From positions 248,001 through 312,000 of the forward strand of contig MCGO01000049.1 in assembly GCA_002104985.1 (NCBI GenBank): 64,000 nt of DNA, read 5' to 3'. The DNA comes from Rhizoclosmatium globosum. Taxonomy: Eukaryota > Chytridiomycota > Chytridiomycetes > Chytridiales > Chytriomycetaceae. Under the pieces are notes generated by a model that searched no databases, had not been told where the DNA came from, and saw nothing but the letters and a program-made list of their open reading frames with translations. Below are positions 1-12,600 of the stretch, piece after piece. Position 1 is the first letter of the stretch, and every line of letters begins with the position of its first letter. The position numbers were made by a program, and so were the translations under genes.

Positions 1-109
1 TATGAAGAAACCACCCCAAAAAAAGTTTAAGTTATAATCAATCAATATCAAGAACTGAGAAGAAAGGCGATAAGAGCGTTGGGATTTGTCAATATGAATA
101 AGAATCGAA

Positions 110-2234
110 TCAATTAAAAAACTTATCAACAATTAACTTTTTCCAATCTTCCAACATTGCCGTTCCAAAAATCAAGAAAACCATTAATCCAATTCCACAT
201 GTTATATTAGAGAGCGCAACGCCGATAAAAGATGGGATATTGGGTGCAACCTGCTGTGCGCAAACAGTTCGCGAGTTTCCCTGTAGCGCGCAAGCATACC
301 AGCTGGCTAGCCATGGCGTCGTTGGTGAAACATTTACAAAAGTAAGGGCAATTTGAAGGTTGAATGACCAAAATGACCCAAAAACTATCACGATAGCTAC
401 AGACAATGCAATAGATCGCCAAGTCTTTTTAAGTACACCCAACACTCGTTCCTTGTGTGCTTTTGAATTTTTGGCAGCTTTTGTAACAGACTCTTCGGCA
501 GATGAAGAATTGACAACAGCGTTCTTCGGTTTTGTTTGGTCTTGAATAAACAGCCGTTATGATAGTGTCTTAAGAAATAAGAGCAAACCTTGTGGAATGC
601 TGGATTCCATTCGCTGTATTTCCCCAACTTGAGCTGTCGGCCGAATGGGTACACCTTTAGTTGCAGCCGATTGTGTATTGCTTGCTTCTTGGGTAGTCGA
701 ACCATTTGGTTCACTTTGATTCTTTCCACTGCTATATGGCTTTGCTGGAAGTGCTCCTGGTGCTGAAAGAAACAGACGAATCAAGTAAATTACGGTGAAG
801 ATGGTTACGCCGACACCAGGCCATGCAATCACTCCCAATGGGATTAAAATCCAGCCAATTACATGTTGTGGATCAACCATACAGTTAAATCCTGTTGTAG
901 TACTTGAACCAGAAACAAGGACTCCGATGGACGGAACCAACCCATACACCAAGCCAATCAAGTTCAAAAGGACCATACGTTCGCTAAACCAATCTTTCTT
1001 CCAAACAATACTGAGATGCACGTTTAGCATGAAGACATTGATCCAATAGATTAGATACATGGCTGTAGAAAAGGTCAAAAATCAAGAAATCTCGACGCTT
1101 CGAACCTGCAAATGTTTGAACAAATGTCTGAACAGCACATCCTGTACTATTTTGCTGGTGGGCTTCTGTAATAGAGTCGACACAAGAAACCCGGAATCCG
1201 TCGGAACCGACGACAGACATTTGATTCAAATGAAGAATAAAGACACCCATCATATAATACCATATGATCGATCCTGAATTCAAGTGATGAATAATCGGGG
1301 TGGAAAATTACTGAGTCAAAACAGGTCACCTGGGAAAATACGTTTTTGCGGAAACACAATATAAGATAGCACCAAGAAAATGGAGCAAAGAAATGAGATA
1401 ACTGCCAATACTTGATAAATAATGCTTAAAGTTTGAACTGATCCACGATCGTAAAGTTGAAGGATGTGTGGGCAAGGAACACAACTGATCGATGAACACA
1501 ATCAGTAAGAAATCAATACACAGAATAAAACTTACCATGGCCCATTACACATTTGTCCCAGAATTTGTTCAGAGTGAGGACTGGATGGATTATAGTTTGG
1601 GTTTGGAAGCAAAAATGAAGGACAAGTGATTGGGCCAGTTGGTTGTGGTGAAGAAATTACAGCAGTCGTGTTTCCAGAAGCTAAAATAACTGTCAGCTAC
1701 CTTTTTTTAATAAATCTTACATGGAATATAGCCAAGGCACGTTGACGTTTCCCCGTACGGCACATGCAGCCCTGGTAGGTTTTCAGTACAATCTGGGAGC
1801 GAGCTTATTTTTCCAAACATCGCGAAAAGAGTTTGACATTGAGCGCTCGCGTTCAAACATACAGATTTACAAGGCACATCTTTGACGTGGTCTTTTAAAC
1901 AATGGAAGATTAAGGTGTATCCAGCTTGCTGCACAAAGGATAGATTACCTTCAGAGCAAGACGGATAATAGCTGTAACAACTCCACTCGAGATAGGCTGA
2001 AATACATGAGCGGGCAGCAATATTCGATGAGTTCACAGTCAACAACAGATCCATCCCGCCTGATTTCAATAAGCCTTCAATGGTGGAAACAGAGGAGCCC
2101 GTGGGTAAAAACACTGGATAAGAGGCATAGTTTTTGCAGTATCCTCCTGAATATTGCGCGCAAGTATCCGCTGTAACTGCTGTAAGGGTTGCCAGGAGAC
2201 CTAAGTAGTAAATCATTTTGTTCATATGGAACAA
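110..2234 (-). CDS. Frizzled-like seven-transmembrane receptor, copy 1
   Basis: Seven exons read on the minus strand: 2234-1949, 1891-1721, 1680-1536, 1484-1330, 1273-1106, 1062-589, 540-110. All introns are GT-AG, 40-57 bp, and keep frame, giving 609 residues. Residues 1-22 look like a signal peptide. A cysteine-rich Frizzled-type domain follows (about 23-150; motifs YSGGYC, WSCYSYYPSC, PCKSVC, CQTLF, LPDC), then seven hydrophobic segments with TM6 near 508-530 and TM7 near 571-592. The loop between TM5 and TM6 is long (about 100 residues), hydrophilic and Ser/Thr-rich. The Dvl-binding KTxxxW motif of animal Frizzleds is not present; MLEDW stands at that place. Receptors of this class act at the plasma membrane, but no ligand can be inferred. 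The first intron (1892-1948) is a multiple of three without a stop, so an ORF finder reads through it. The gene is paralogous to the next one upstream, with matching intron positions. Confidence 0.88.
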
Positions 2235-2306
2235 AGAAAAGAGGAGGCGGAGAATGGGTGCAAGATCAGCTGATTGACGCTAAATGATGGCCAAAAAGAT
2301 TGACAT

Positions 2307-4549
2307 TTATTTTCTGTGAACCCGTTCGAATAACAACTTTTTCCAATCTTCCAACATTCCTGTCCCAAAAATCAGGAATACAATAAGTCCAATTCCAGAC
2401 GTTATGTTAGAGAGGGCAACTCCAACAAAAGGTGTGATATGGGGGGCAACTTGTTGTGCACAGACAGCACGAGAATTACCTTGTAAGGCGCAAGCATACC
2501 AGTTGGCTAACCACGGAGTAGATGGTGAGACGTTTATAAAAGTTAGAGCAATTTGAAGGTTGAAGGTCCAAAATGATCCAAAGACTATCACGATAGCTAC
2601 GGACAATGCGATAGAGCGCCAAGTCTTTTGAAGCACGCTCCAGACACGTTCTTTGTGTGCTTTAAGTTGCTTTGAGATTTTAGTTACCGATTCCTCCGCG
2701 GCCGAAGATGGAAGTGGGTTGTTTTTGGATTTTCTCCTATCTGTCAAAGATTTTAAGCAAAACTAGGAACGAGAAAGAAAGCAGCTACAACCTTGTCCCG
2801 GAATAGTATCAATAGCGTTTGAAGACTTGTTCCTCTCCATTCCTCCTGTACCAGACGCAATACTCTGTGGTCTTTCTCCAAGTTTGCTTGCAGATCTATT
2901 GGCGGCAACTTTAACTGATGTCGTTTGCCCTTCTGGGCCATTGCTATCCAGTTCATTTGCAGAGCCGTTTCTTTCCAAAAAAGCCGGTTTGGATCCTGTT
3001 GCTGTAGTGCGAGCAGCAACACTAGTAAAGGCCCCACTTTTGGTGCCGGAATGATCGCTACTCTTTCCATTTGGTCCCCCAGGAGCAGAAAAAAGAAGAC
3101 GAATCAAGTAAATTACAGTGAAGATAGTGACAGCAACACCAGGCCAACCCAAGACCCCCATCGGAATTATAACCCAACCAATAACATGCTGGGGATCAAC
3201 CATACAATTGAATCCGCTAGTGCTACTTGAGCCAGTTGCAAGGATTCCAATTGCAGGCACGAGTCCATATAGCACACCAATAACGTTAAGGAGTACCATT
3301 CGTTCACTGAACCAGTCAGTCTTCCAAACCACGGTAAGATGCAAGTTGAACATAAATAGAATGATCCAATAGATTAGATACATTGCTGAATGAACTGGTC
3401 AGAAATTAAATATCTCTAAAGTCTCCAAACCTGAAAATGTTTGAACAAATGACTGTATCGCACATCCAGGACTGTTGCTTTGCTTCGCCTCAGTTATTGC
3501 GTCTATGCACGACGTACGGTAGCCATCGGACCCGACAATCGACATTTGATTGATATGTAAAAGTAACATGCCAAGAGAAAAGTAAAACATGATGGCACCT
3601 AAATATGTTAGGCACTTAAACTTTCGATAAATAATATTACATACCGGGAAAGGCGCGTTTGTGCGGAAATACGATGTACGACGAAACTAAGAAAACTGAC
3701 CCAAGAAACGAGAGAACCACTAAAATTTGATAGAATATATTGAATGACTGGATTGAGGTTGGATCGTAGAGCTGATGCACCTGGGGGCATGGAACACAAC
3801 TAGATATTGACAGTAAGAAGGAAATCAACACAAAAATTGGCGTAACTGACCAAGGCCCATTACATGATTGACCAGGAATACTTGCTGCCGGTGGTTTCCC
3901 TGCGACATAATTGGGGTTGGGAAGCAGGAAAGAAGGGCATGTTGTTGGCCCCGTCGGCTGAGGTGGCGAAACGATAACGTCAGTTCCGTTCGAAGTTGCT
4001 ACATACTAATAAGCAGTTGTTTTTTAGCTATTATGTCCTACCCGCGGCATATCCAAGACAAGTGGAAGAAGTTCCATACGGAATATTCAGGCCTTGGGCA
4101 TTTCCATCACAATTCGGAAGCGAACTTGTTTTTCCAAACATCGAAAAAAGAGATTGACACTGGGTGTATGCCGTGGAACAAACGGATTTACATGCCACAT
4201 CCTTCACAACACCTGTTCAACAATGGAGCGATTTAGCGTCATTTTGAAGGGTTCAAAGTAAGGTATAACGCAAGTTACCGTTAAGACAGGAGGGATAGGA
4301 GCTATAGCAAGCCCACTCGAGGTAAGCAGAAACACACGGTCTTGCTGCAACATTCGTGGAGTTGATCGTCAACAACAGATCCATACCGCCTGCTTTTAAT
4401 AAACCCTCAATGGCAGAATTTGAGGCTCCGGTTGGAAGGAATACTGGATAGTTGATAACCTTGTTGCAATAGCCTCCAGAGTAGCTCGCACATTGATCCG
4501 CGTTGACATTTCGAATTGCTACCGTAGCGAGAAACACAATCGAGAGCAT
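2307..4549 (-). CDS. Frizzled-like seven-transmembrane receptor, copy 2
   Basis: Tandem paralogue of the neighbouring receptor, same strand, 72 bp apart. Exons 4549-4279, 4212-4042, 3998-3851, 3799-3645, 3598-3431, 3385-2792, 2740-2307 give 646 residues. Exons 2, 4 and 5 have exactly the lengths of the paralogue (171, 155, 168 nt), so all six intron positions are shared and the pair arose by duplication after those introns were in place. The protein has a signal peptide (MLSIVFLATVAI), a Frizzled-type cysteine-rich domain (YSGGYC, WACYSSYPSC, ACKSVC, CQSLF, LPNC) and seven hydrophobic segments. Its TM5-TM6 cytoplasmic loop is about 40 residues longer than in copy 1 and richer in Ala/Ser/Gly. 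The C-terminus again shows MLEDWKKL instead of KTxxxW. The start was chosen because it begins a signal peptide and lies 55 bp from the start of the divergent kinase gene. Confidence 0.88.
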
Positions 4550-4604
4550 GAAGGTTTTTTGTTCGAAAGATTTACGTGGATCATAATGGCGAGAAGGATA
4601 TTAC
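4550..4604. promoter_or_regulatory. 55-bp bidirectional promoter region
   Basis: Only 55 bp separate the start codons of the Frizzled-like receptor (minus) and the WW-domain kinase (plus). Core promoters or 5' UTRs must overlap here or extend into the opposite coding region. No clear TATA box is visible. This is inferred from gene layout only; if the kinase starts at the next in-frame ATG (4641) the gap is 91 bp. Confidence 0.4.
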
Positions 4605-7554
4605 ATGATTTCTACAGTGATTTTTAATAGGAAAGGACAAATGGAGAGATTCTGGCCAATTAGGCGTGCCACAGAGCACCAGAACAATATCTGGATCGCC
4701 AGCGATGCAGAGCAGCCTGGACGAGAAGTTATTATGAAGCTGATTGATATTGAAATGGACGCGGACTATGCTATGAGAAACGACCAAACCAATCTCGAGG
4801 CACAAACACTTCAGAGGCTCAGCGAGCTCAATCCATTCAGAATTGTCAACTTTATTGCATTCTACCGCAACTCGGAGAATCAGTATGTGTTGGTAATGGA
4901 GAAGTAAGTGGTGTCTCTATTTGACCCAAGGCTCACCAGTTTGAAAGGGCTGCTTGTTCACTCGCCGATGCCCTCCTTCTGCGTCCTCGTTTGATCGAAG
5001 ATGAAGCTAAAATGGTCATTCGGTGTGTGCTTGAGGCCCTCGTCACTTCGCACCAAAAGCTGATTGTGCATCGGGATATCAAACCGGATAACTGCTTCCT
5101 GTTCTCTGATAATCTGGCGGATACTAAGCTCGGTGATTTTGGCATATGTGCTGAAGATAATGGGTTTAATTGCGTGGGTGGCATTAAGGGCACGAAAGGA
5201 TACATGGTGAGTATTAATGGGCTCACAGGTCATTACTGACATGAACAGGCGCCGGAAATTCTGAAAAAGCAACAATATGGTCGAAAGGTCGATATTTGGT
5301 CAACAGGAGTGTTGGCGTACCAACTCCTGTTTGAGTATCTTCCTTTCCCGGCCACACCAGCCAAAACAACCATGAGCCTCTTCCAATCCAAGCCGAAGCT
5401 TACATTTCCTGATATGATTCCAATCTCTACAGAGGGTGAGTTGATTCTATGACATGTAAAAACCTAAACGTCACCCAAGGCAAGGACTTTATCTCGAAAC
5501 TCCTGGCTGATGATCCGGATAATCGACCGACTGCTTCTGATGCACTTGCTCACCCTTGGCTCTTAATTCCTGTACCATTTCCAGATCCTAACCGAAGATC
5601 GTCACTCTCACCAACTGCTGTCACTACCAGAGCTATCTCGGCAACTGCAGAATATTCCTATACTCCTCCTCAGCCACTTATTCCTGGTGTTCCATCAATA
5701 CCTCTACGGGTATTAGAAGAAGTCCCACCACAAATGGAGAACACGCATCCACTTCATCATCAACTGGAACAGCATAACCTCCAACAACCTCCCACTATTG
5801 TTCCTGAACCAGTTCTGGGCCACGAAGGCTGGCTCAAACTCGTCCCCCAGAACGGTGACCCAGCTTACTTTTTCCATAAGGAGTCTGGAACCACTCAATG
5901 GACTCCACCAACGACTATCCTGCGTCCTGCACCTACTTTAAGTCCACAGAATCAACATCATGTGGTAGAAGAAGATGATAACGAAGACGAGGAAATCCCG
6001 CTCACCCGGCGAAAGAAAGGCGTTCAATTCGACAGTCACAAAATTGTCCATGTCGTCACAAGAAACCAATCCGGAGACAGCTTTGACGCTCAAACTGTTG
6101 ACCATATCGAAAACGTTTTGGAGACGGAAGGAATGGGAACGACAATTTTGACACCCCCACCGATGACGAATGAGGAAGTGATCACTGGTCGGTTAGAGGC
6201 GGAGAAGCAAGCTCAACAAAGTGCTCTTGCCGCTTCGCGGCCTCCGCTTCCTTTCCCACCCATGCCACCCTCTCAACGTCCTCCCATCCCACTCCCTGTT
6301 GCTGTTCTTCGGAGCGACACAATAAGCACAACTACATCTTCGCCAATGACTCCACTCTCTCGTGAGCTTTCTCTGTGGAGTGCAGAAGACGGTGTGATCA
6401 AGGACGTGTCAGACTATAAACTTGTCTCTGAAAACCCTCTAGCACATGTCCACAGTGTGAAAGCTGCTATTGTTGAAGACTCCGCAAGTCTTATTTCTGG
6501 AAGAGCGGGAAGTGTTTGGGTTGAAGGAGATAATGTTGACGGAGACGTTCAAGGATTGAATAGAGTTCCGACTTCAGGTTGGGTGAATGAGAACCCTTTG
6601 TCTCATGTTCATAGTGTTAAGGCGACTGTAGTAAATGATGGTGTGTTGATGAAGGACGGACGGATTGGAGGGATTCAGGGGCTGGGCAAGTTGAATGAAG
6701 AAGCGTTGTTGAGGAAGAAAGTTCGGTCCACTGGAAGTGAGACTTCTGTTATTCAAGACGTGTCCAGATTTAAGTCTATGAAAGCGCAAGTTGTCCATAA
6801 TGACGGCGATGAAGTTGAGGACATTGGCGACGGAAGAAATGTGGAAAATGTGGAGTATGAAGATGGATTTGTCGTTTGCGATGTACCAGGCTCGTCTGGG
6901 GAAGGGTGGAGAATGGTCGCAGTTCCCGCTAACACTGTTTACTACTACAACGAGACGACTGGAACGGTTCAATGGGCGAGTCCAGTCATTGGCGAAGAGA
7001 ACGGCATTCGGGGCAATAGACCTCCCGCGCCACCTGCACCATTGAAACGCGAAACGAAAGCCAAAAGCTTGCCTAGCGACGAGACAAAACCTTCAACTCC
7101 GAAGAGACTTACCAACAGTGCGATAGTAACATCGCCAAAGTCTCCAGGTGTATCCAAGTCAAATTTGCAGTCTGATAATGAGCGCGTTCCATACTACATG
7201 CGCGCTACAGTTGCAAGCAGCAGCTCAAGTCCTCCTCTTGCAAGAACGACCTCAAAAGGATTGCCAAGTTCTCCAACGATCAAGAAACCATCTTCCTTCC
7301 CAAGTGCAAAACCATCTTCGCCCCGCGTCTCTAAGCCAAGTACCCCTCCATCTATTCTTAGTACTGGACCAGGCCGTGCTCTAAGCGCGAAAAACCAAGT
7401 TATGTCACCCACCGAAGACATCACATCACCTGGGAAAGATGATGTCAAGAAATCTCCACTAACTAGTTCAATCAATTCGGTAAAAGCGGCAAGAGCTGCA
7501 TTGGAAGCAAAGATTAAGTCAGTGGGTACTTCTTCAAGTTCCTCCGCTTCATGA
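4605..7554 (+). CDS. Serine/threonine protein kinase with two WW domains
   Basis: Four exons, 4605-4903, 4948-5206, 5249-5435, 5480-7554, with 42-44 bp GT-AG introns, give 939 residues. The kinase domain covers about residues 12-285: VIMK (ATP lysine), HRDIKPDN catalytic loop, DFG, GTKGYMAPE activation-segment end and an RPTASDALAHPW lobe end. All key catalytic residues are present, but no glycine-rich GxGxxG loop is recognisable. The C-terminal 650 residues are Pro/Ser-rich and carry two WW domains (about 365-395, W...YFF...W; and 722-752, W...YYY...W), which bind proline-rich ligands. Between them lie three related motifs of the type HVHSVKAxxVxD. The combination predicts a kinase that recruits proline-rich substrates or partners; the actual pathway is unknown. 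Group assignment (CAMK-like from the C-lobe) is tentative. A downstream in-frame ATG at 4641 is an alternative start. Confidence 0.85.
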
Positions 7555-7637
7555 AAATAGTAATAAACGATTTATTTGCCATAAACTGCAACAAACACTT
7601 CACTGAATAATAACCCACAGATTCACATTTACTCAAA

Positions 7638-9590
7638 TCAATGCTGCGTCCACTGAATGGTCTTCAAGTCAATTCCATCCTGAACCATCTCCCACAAGGG
7701 ACTCATCTCCCTCAATCGTCCAACACGTTCAACAACCCGCTGGACGACGAAGTCAATCTCTTCAACAGTTGTGAATCGACCGATTCCGAATCGAATTGAC
7801 GAATGCGCGGTCTCATCATCGGCACCGATTGCACGAAGGACATATGATGGCTCGAGGGAGGCAGAGGTACAAGCGGATCCAGAAGACAAGGCAATATCTT
7901 TGAGGGCCATGAGAAGGGATTCTCCTTCAACGTATGCAAACGAAAGGTTGACACATCCTGGGTAGGAAGCAACTGGGTCACCGTTTCTGATAACGTGAGT
8001 TACTTTTGATGTGATTCCTTCAATGAGACGGTTTGAGAGCATTTTGATTCTTTTGCTGTCATACTACAAAATCGATTAGTATACGGACTTCAGGATTGTG
8101 GTATGGGAAGGTTTTTGAGTATTGTGAAGGTCAGACTCCCTGTGTAATTACAGAGTCTCGTCATAGAAATGGGAGGAAGTAATGATGCGGTCTACAAAAC
8201 AGAAGAGAACGCCCAGCGAAAAGAGTAGAAACTCCTTGCGAGCACTCTTACCACCTTGCCAACCAGCGAATCGTAATTCCTCGCCACAATCAGAGTCTCC
8301 CTGTGTTTGGGTATCATCATTCCTCCAGCCTTTCATTCAAGTTTCTGTTTGACAATAATCATGTACCGCTCCAAGATTCTCCCTCTCATCCCTTAAACTT
8401 CATTTTCAAGGTTCGTATTTTCAAGGTCCGTTTGAATCATTCAAGATGTTATGCTCTTTGTACTCGCCAATGAAAGACTTTTGAGACATACCTCGAGCTC
8501 TTCTTGAGCAACGCGACAGGCTTCTCCAAAACCAACACACAGACCCGCAGGCACAGTTCCACTCCTTAACCCTCTCTCTTGTCCTCCACCCGTAATCAAA
8601 GGCTCCAATCTGACTCTTGGTCTTCGTCGAACATACAAAGCACCAATTCCACGCGGACCATATACTTTATGACCAGACAGAGACATGAGGTCAATGTTCA
8701 TATCGTTGACATTGAGTGGAATCTTTCCAAGAGCTTGGGCGGCGTCAGTGTGGAAAAAGACTTTTTTGCTGCGACAGAGAGCACCGATTTCAGCGATGGG
8801 TTGAATGACTCCGATTTCATTGTTGACGGTCATGATTGAAACGAGGGCTGTGTCTGGACGGATCGCAGCTTCAAGTTGCTAAGTTGACAAATATGATTAG
8901 AAATCATTAGGAGGTAAAGAAACGAGGAGGATTAATACCTCGAGATCGATAAGACCATTTTGCTTGACTGGAAGGTAGGTGACATCAAAGCCCTCATCCT
9001 AACATACGTGGTTCAAAAAAAGAGAGAGGGTTGACGAGAGTTAGCCATCTCAAGTCAAGAGCAAAACAAATGAGAGCTTAAGTACCTGCAAGACTCTGCA
9101 AGAGTCCAGCACACACTTGTGCTCCGTTTGCGTAGTGATGATGTGTTTCTTTGTAGATTTGTAGAAGCGGGCAACACCCTTGATTGCAGTGTTGTTTGCC
9201 TCAGTCGCGCCCGAGGTAAAGATGATTTCCTTTGGATCGGCGGCGCCAATGAGTTTAGCGATTTGCTGCGATTGGGAGTCAGGTGGTCAGGCAAGGCACG
9301 GGCATTACTAAGGCCAAACAAGACGGAACACAACGCACCTCACGCGCAACCTCGACAGACTTCTCGGCCTCCCATCCATACTGATGCGTGCGAGAGTGCG
9401 GGTTTCCGTGTTCCCAGGTCATCAGCGGAAGCATCGCATCGAGCACGCGCGGGTCCGTTGGCGACGTCGCCTGCATGTCGAGGTAGATCGGCCGCGTGTT
9501 GGCTACGCTGGCTTTGGCGGCTCCAGTGGCGAAGTGGCGAAGTGGGCTGGTGCATGGGAGCCGGCGGAGGACGGCGGAGAGGCGATTCAT
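7638..9590 (-). CDS. NFS1: Mitochondrial cysteine desulfurase NFS1
   Basis: Five exons (9590-9339, 9265-9086, 8998-8939, 8878-8492, 8063-7638) give 434 residues. The enzyme takes sulfur from L-cysteine with PLP and passes it to the Fe-S scaffold and to tRNA thiolation. Visible hallmarks: a basic, Ser/Arg-rich N-terminus typical of a mitochondrial presequence, [17 protein letters not shown] (PLP-stacking His), [10 protein letters not shown] (Schiff-base Lys), the [12 protein letters not shown] loop with the persulfide cysteine, and the conserved C-terminus [18 protein letters not shown]. Length matches eukaryotic NFS1 and bacterial IscS. Four introns; the last (8064-8491, 428 bp) is far longer than the others in this window. 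The gene ends 83 bp from the end of the convergent kinase gene. Confidence 0.95.
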
Positions 9591-9661
9591 TTTGAAAAAA
9601 GTGGATTTGAAAAGAAGCGATAAGAGAGAAAGCTACACAAAACAGATCTTACTTATTTGTT

Positions 9662-12600
9662 TTACTGTTTGGGCCCGACTATAATCAGATTGCGAATAGG
9701 TCGCTGTCCAAACTGCAAGTGCACTCCAATACTGACTTCCTCCACTACTTCTCCCCTCCCCTCATCCAAAATTTCGACATCAACTTCCAACAACTCAACG
9801 TCCAGTTCTATCTCGCCCATATCGCCCACTTCCTTTCGTATCCGTTTCCAGCTTCCCTTTTCAATCATTACAACGGGAATGTCAACTGTTTGCCCATCCT
9901 TACTACCAATCATACCGACAACTCCTTCCTCGTGATTTACAATTCCAACAGCCACAGCTCCTGCTTCCTGAGCGAGTAACGCTTTCTCCTCAAATGTGCA
10001 TCCACCTCCGCGTCGTACTACAACCATCTTTCCCTTCACACGCTCCTTCTCCCTCTCCGAATATTCTTTACAACCTCGTCCCATTCCTCCACCCCCAAAC
10101 AGAGCAACCATCTTCATTGAAACTACTTCGTTACTCCCAATCCATTTGCTGAATTTGCTTGCATACACAGGATATTCAACCCACGCCCCATTCTTTCCCC
10201 CCACTTTTACACTTTTGCGCATCAAGACCCTTAATGCCTCTCCACGTCCCTTTCTTCCTTTTTTAAGTGTTTTTTGGGTCTCGGCGGGAAGTAGAAACGA
10301 TACTCCCGATTGGGAGACTGTCAGTTGGGTGTCTGGTGGTAGTGTGTATACGTCTCGTTGAGGAAGTGTGGTGAATTTAGTAATGGTGTAATGTGCTGCC
10401 GAGGCATCTAATCGGAGAGACAGTTGGGTATTGTGCAGCGTGTTGAGTCGGTATGATTTCCCATCTCGAGACTGTGCAAATATTGGTTCAGAAGTCTTTT
10501 CAGTTAGAGTAAACACGTTACTTACAAGGGAAACAAGTGGAACCAATTCGGACTCTGGAGATCCTTGAGGAGCAGACACTCTGCATAAAAATATTATGAG
10601 TATGCTGATATGGTGGATGTGGAGGTAGAAGAATGAATTAAAGGAAACTCTAGAGGGAAAGTAAATCACCTGAATTTACTTTATTTCCCCCCTAGAGTCT
10701 CCCTAGGTTAGGTCCGCTACACATCCAACCAAAAAATGAACTGCCAATCAACCATAAATACCCGTGCCATCTTCCACATCACTCCTCTCCCTCCTTTTCT
10801 GCTTCATCTTTCCCACCGTCATCACCTACAGCCGCCGTCGCCACCTCCATCCTCCTCCTCCCCCGCCGAAGACAACACATCACACACCCAAACAGCCACC
10901 TCCACCCTCCCCACACAAACAAATACGCACTCAACACAACAACAAGCTTCACTGTCTCAAAATCAAATACATACATCACGTCGCTTTCTTGCACAAGCTC
11001 TGGACTGCCTGGCACCACGAGTGTGTGGTTTTGTTTGCAGGTTGTTGGTTCTTCGAGGAGATTGAAGGATGCGTAGGTGTGGAGGCCGAGCATTTGGTTT
11101 ATGGCTTGAATTTCAGATATGGGTAGTGGGGCGTGAGTTCCAGTGAATGTTGGGAGGTGGTAGTTAAAATGGACAGAGGGTAGTGGGCATGTTAGGGGTC
11201 TGATTGGGGGTTTCGAAGGGGATGATGGGATTGGTTTGTTGCGAGATCGAGAAATTGGGTGGATGGGAAGGACGTGACCTTCCGTTGTGTAAATGAAGTT
11301 CGTTTGGTGTTTGTTGAATATGTTTTCTAAAGATTTTTTTTGGTTGTCAGTTGACAGGTGGAGAAAGGATTGAGCATACCAGTATCAAAGAGGAGGTACA
11401 AGTACTTTAAGGTTTCGGAGAGGAAAAATGATTCCATTCGAGGATCCAAGTTCTTGGTTCCAACAGACTGCATAGCTGCAAAACCACATGAGGTTTTTGT
11501 TTGAGATTCCAAGTCCTCCAAAATTTGAGCTCCGACTTCAAGATAGAATGGATTCTTGGTTGCCTTTCTCGAATATTAGAAACTTAGTAAACCATAACTA
11601 GTGTTATTACCTGATACAAAAAGTACGTCGACTCAATCAACTCTGGACGCAAGGGATAGTGTCCAATATTAGCAACTCGCTGCGCGAAATCATAGCGCTC
11701 TGGAAACGCCTTAAACTTGTTCCAGATACTCCAAAACACAAAATGAAGCTTCACCGCTCCATCCACGTCCCCAGCAAGGACTTGAAGCCCAGGCCAAAAT
11801 GCCGACAAACTATCCACCCAATTCACCACTTGGTTTCCAGAATCCATGTCCACATTTTTGTAAAACCAGCCAGGTTCGTCTTTGTTGTAGAGTTGGACGG
11901 CCGTGTATGCATCCTGGAAAGTTTTGTGCAGGGTATCGTCCCCAAATAGAATGTATGATTTGAGAAGGTATTCATAGAAAGAATCAGCGCCAGCTCCGAT
12001 TCCACTGAGTTTTTGGAGCCAAACACCAGAGGCAGTATCAATCGTGTTTCCCAGAAGATTAAGTGGTGAACGACGTGACCAAATGTATTCTAACGAGTGC
12101 TTTGCTTTTTTCTAGAGTGTGGAATAGAGGTTGGGTGGAGGCAACGTGCTGTTTTAAGCATTACCTCAAAGATTTGGTATCCAGTGTCATTATACAGTCT
12201 CGACAAGGCTCCAAACTCCATCAAAAGTGTTCCCGCACCCGCTGTACAGGTATCGGAGACTTCCCACGGTAACACTCCCTTCCGTAAATGTACCCGTGGG
12301 AAGGGCAGCCCTGTTGTGGTATCAAATGCCGGCAAAAGGCGTTCCCCCAAGTCTTCCGCCAACTTTAAAAGTTCTCCATTGTATCCAGGCATGCTTCCAT
12401 ATACTTTTCGGTCACGGCTTGAGATGAGGTGGGAGTCAGTTGAACCCAGGAGAGTGTGAAATGGTGTGGAGGCCAAATGGTGAGCTGACACAAGACCCCC
12501 TAACATTCGTATTGTCACTTCGAATACTTGCACTCGAGAATCCTTTTGATGTAGGTTAGCATTGTCGGTAAGGAATCGACAATATCGAGAGAGGTTGTAT

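Noticed and set aside
5713..7475. Minus-strand ORFs within the kinase last exon
   Set aside because: Antisense shadows of a long open frame; no conserved motif.
9719..11126. Plus-strand ORFs opposite the EDEM gene, including Pro-rich ones
   Set aside because: They are shadows of the minus-strand coding region in low-complexity sequence, with no family motifs or start context.
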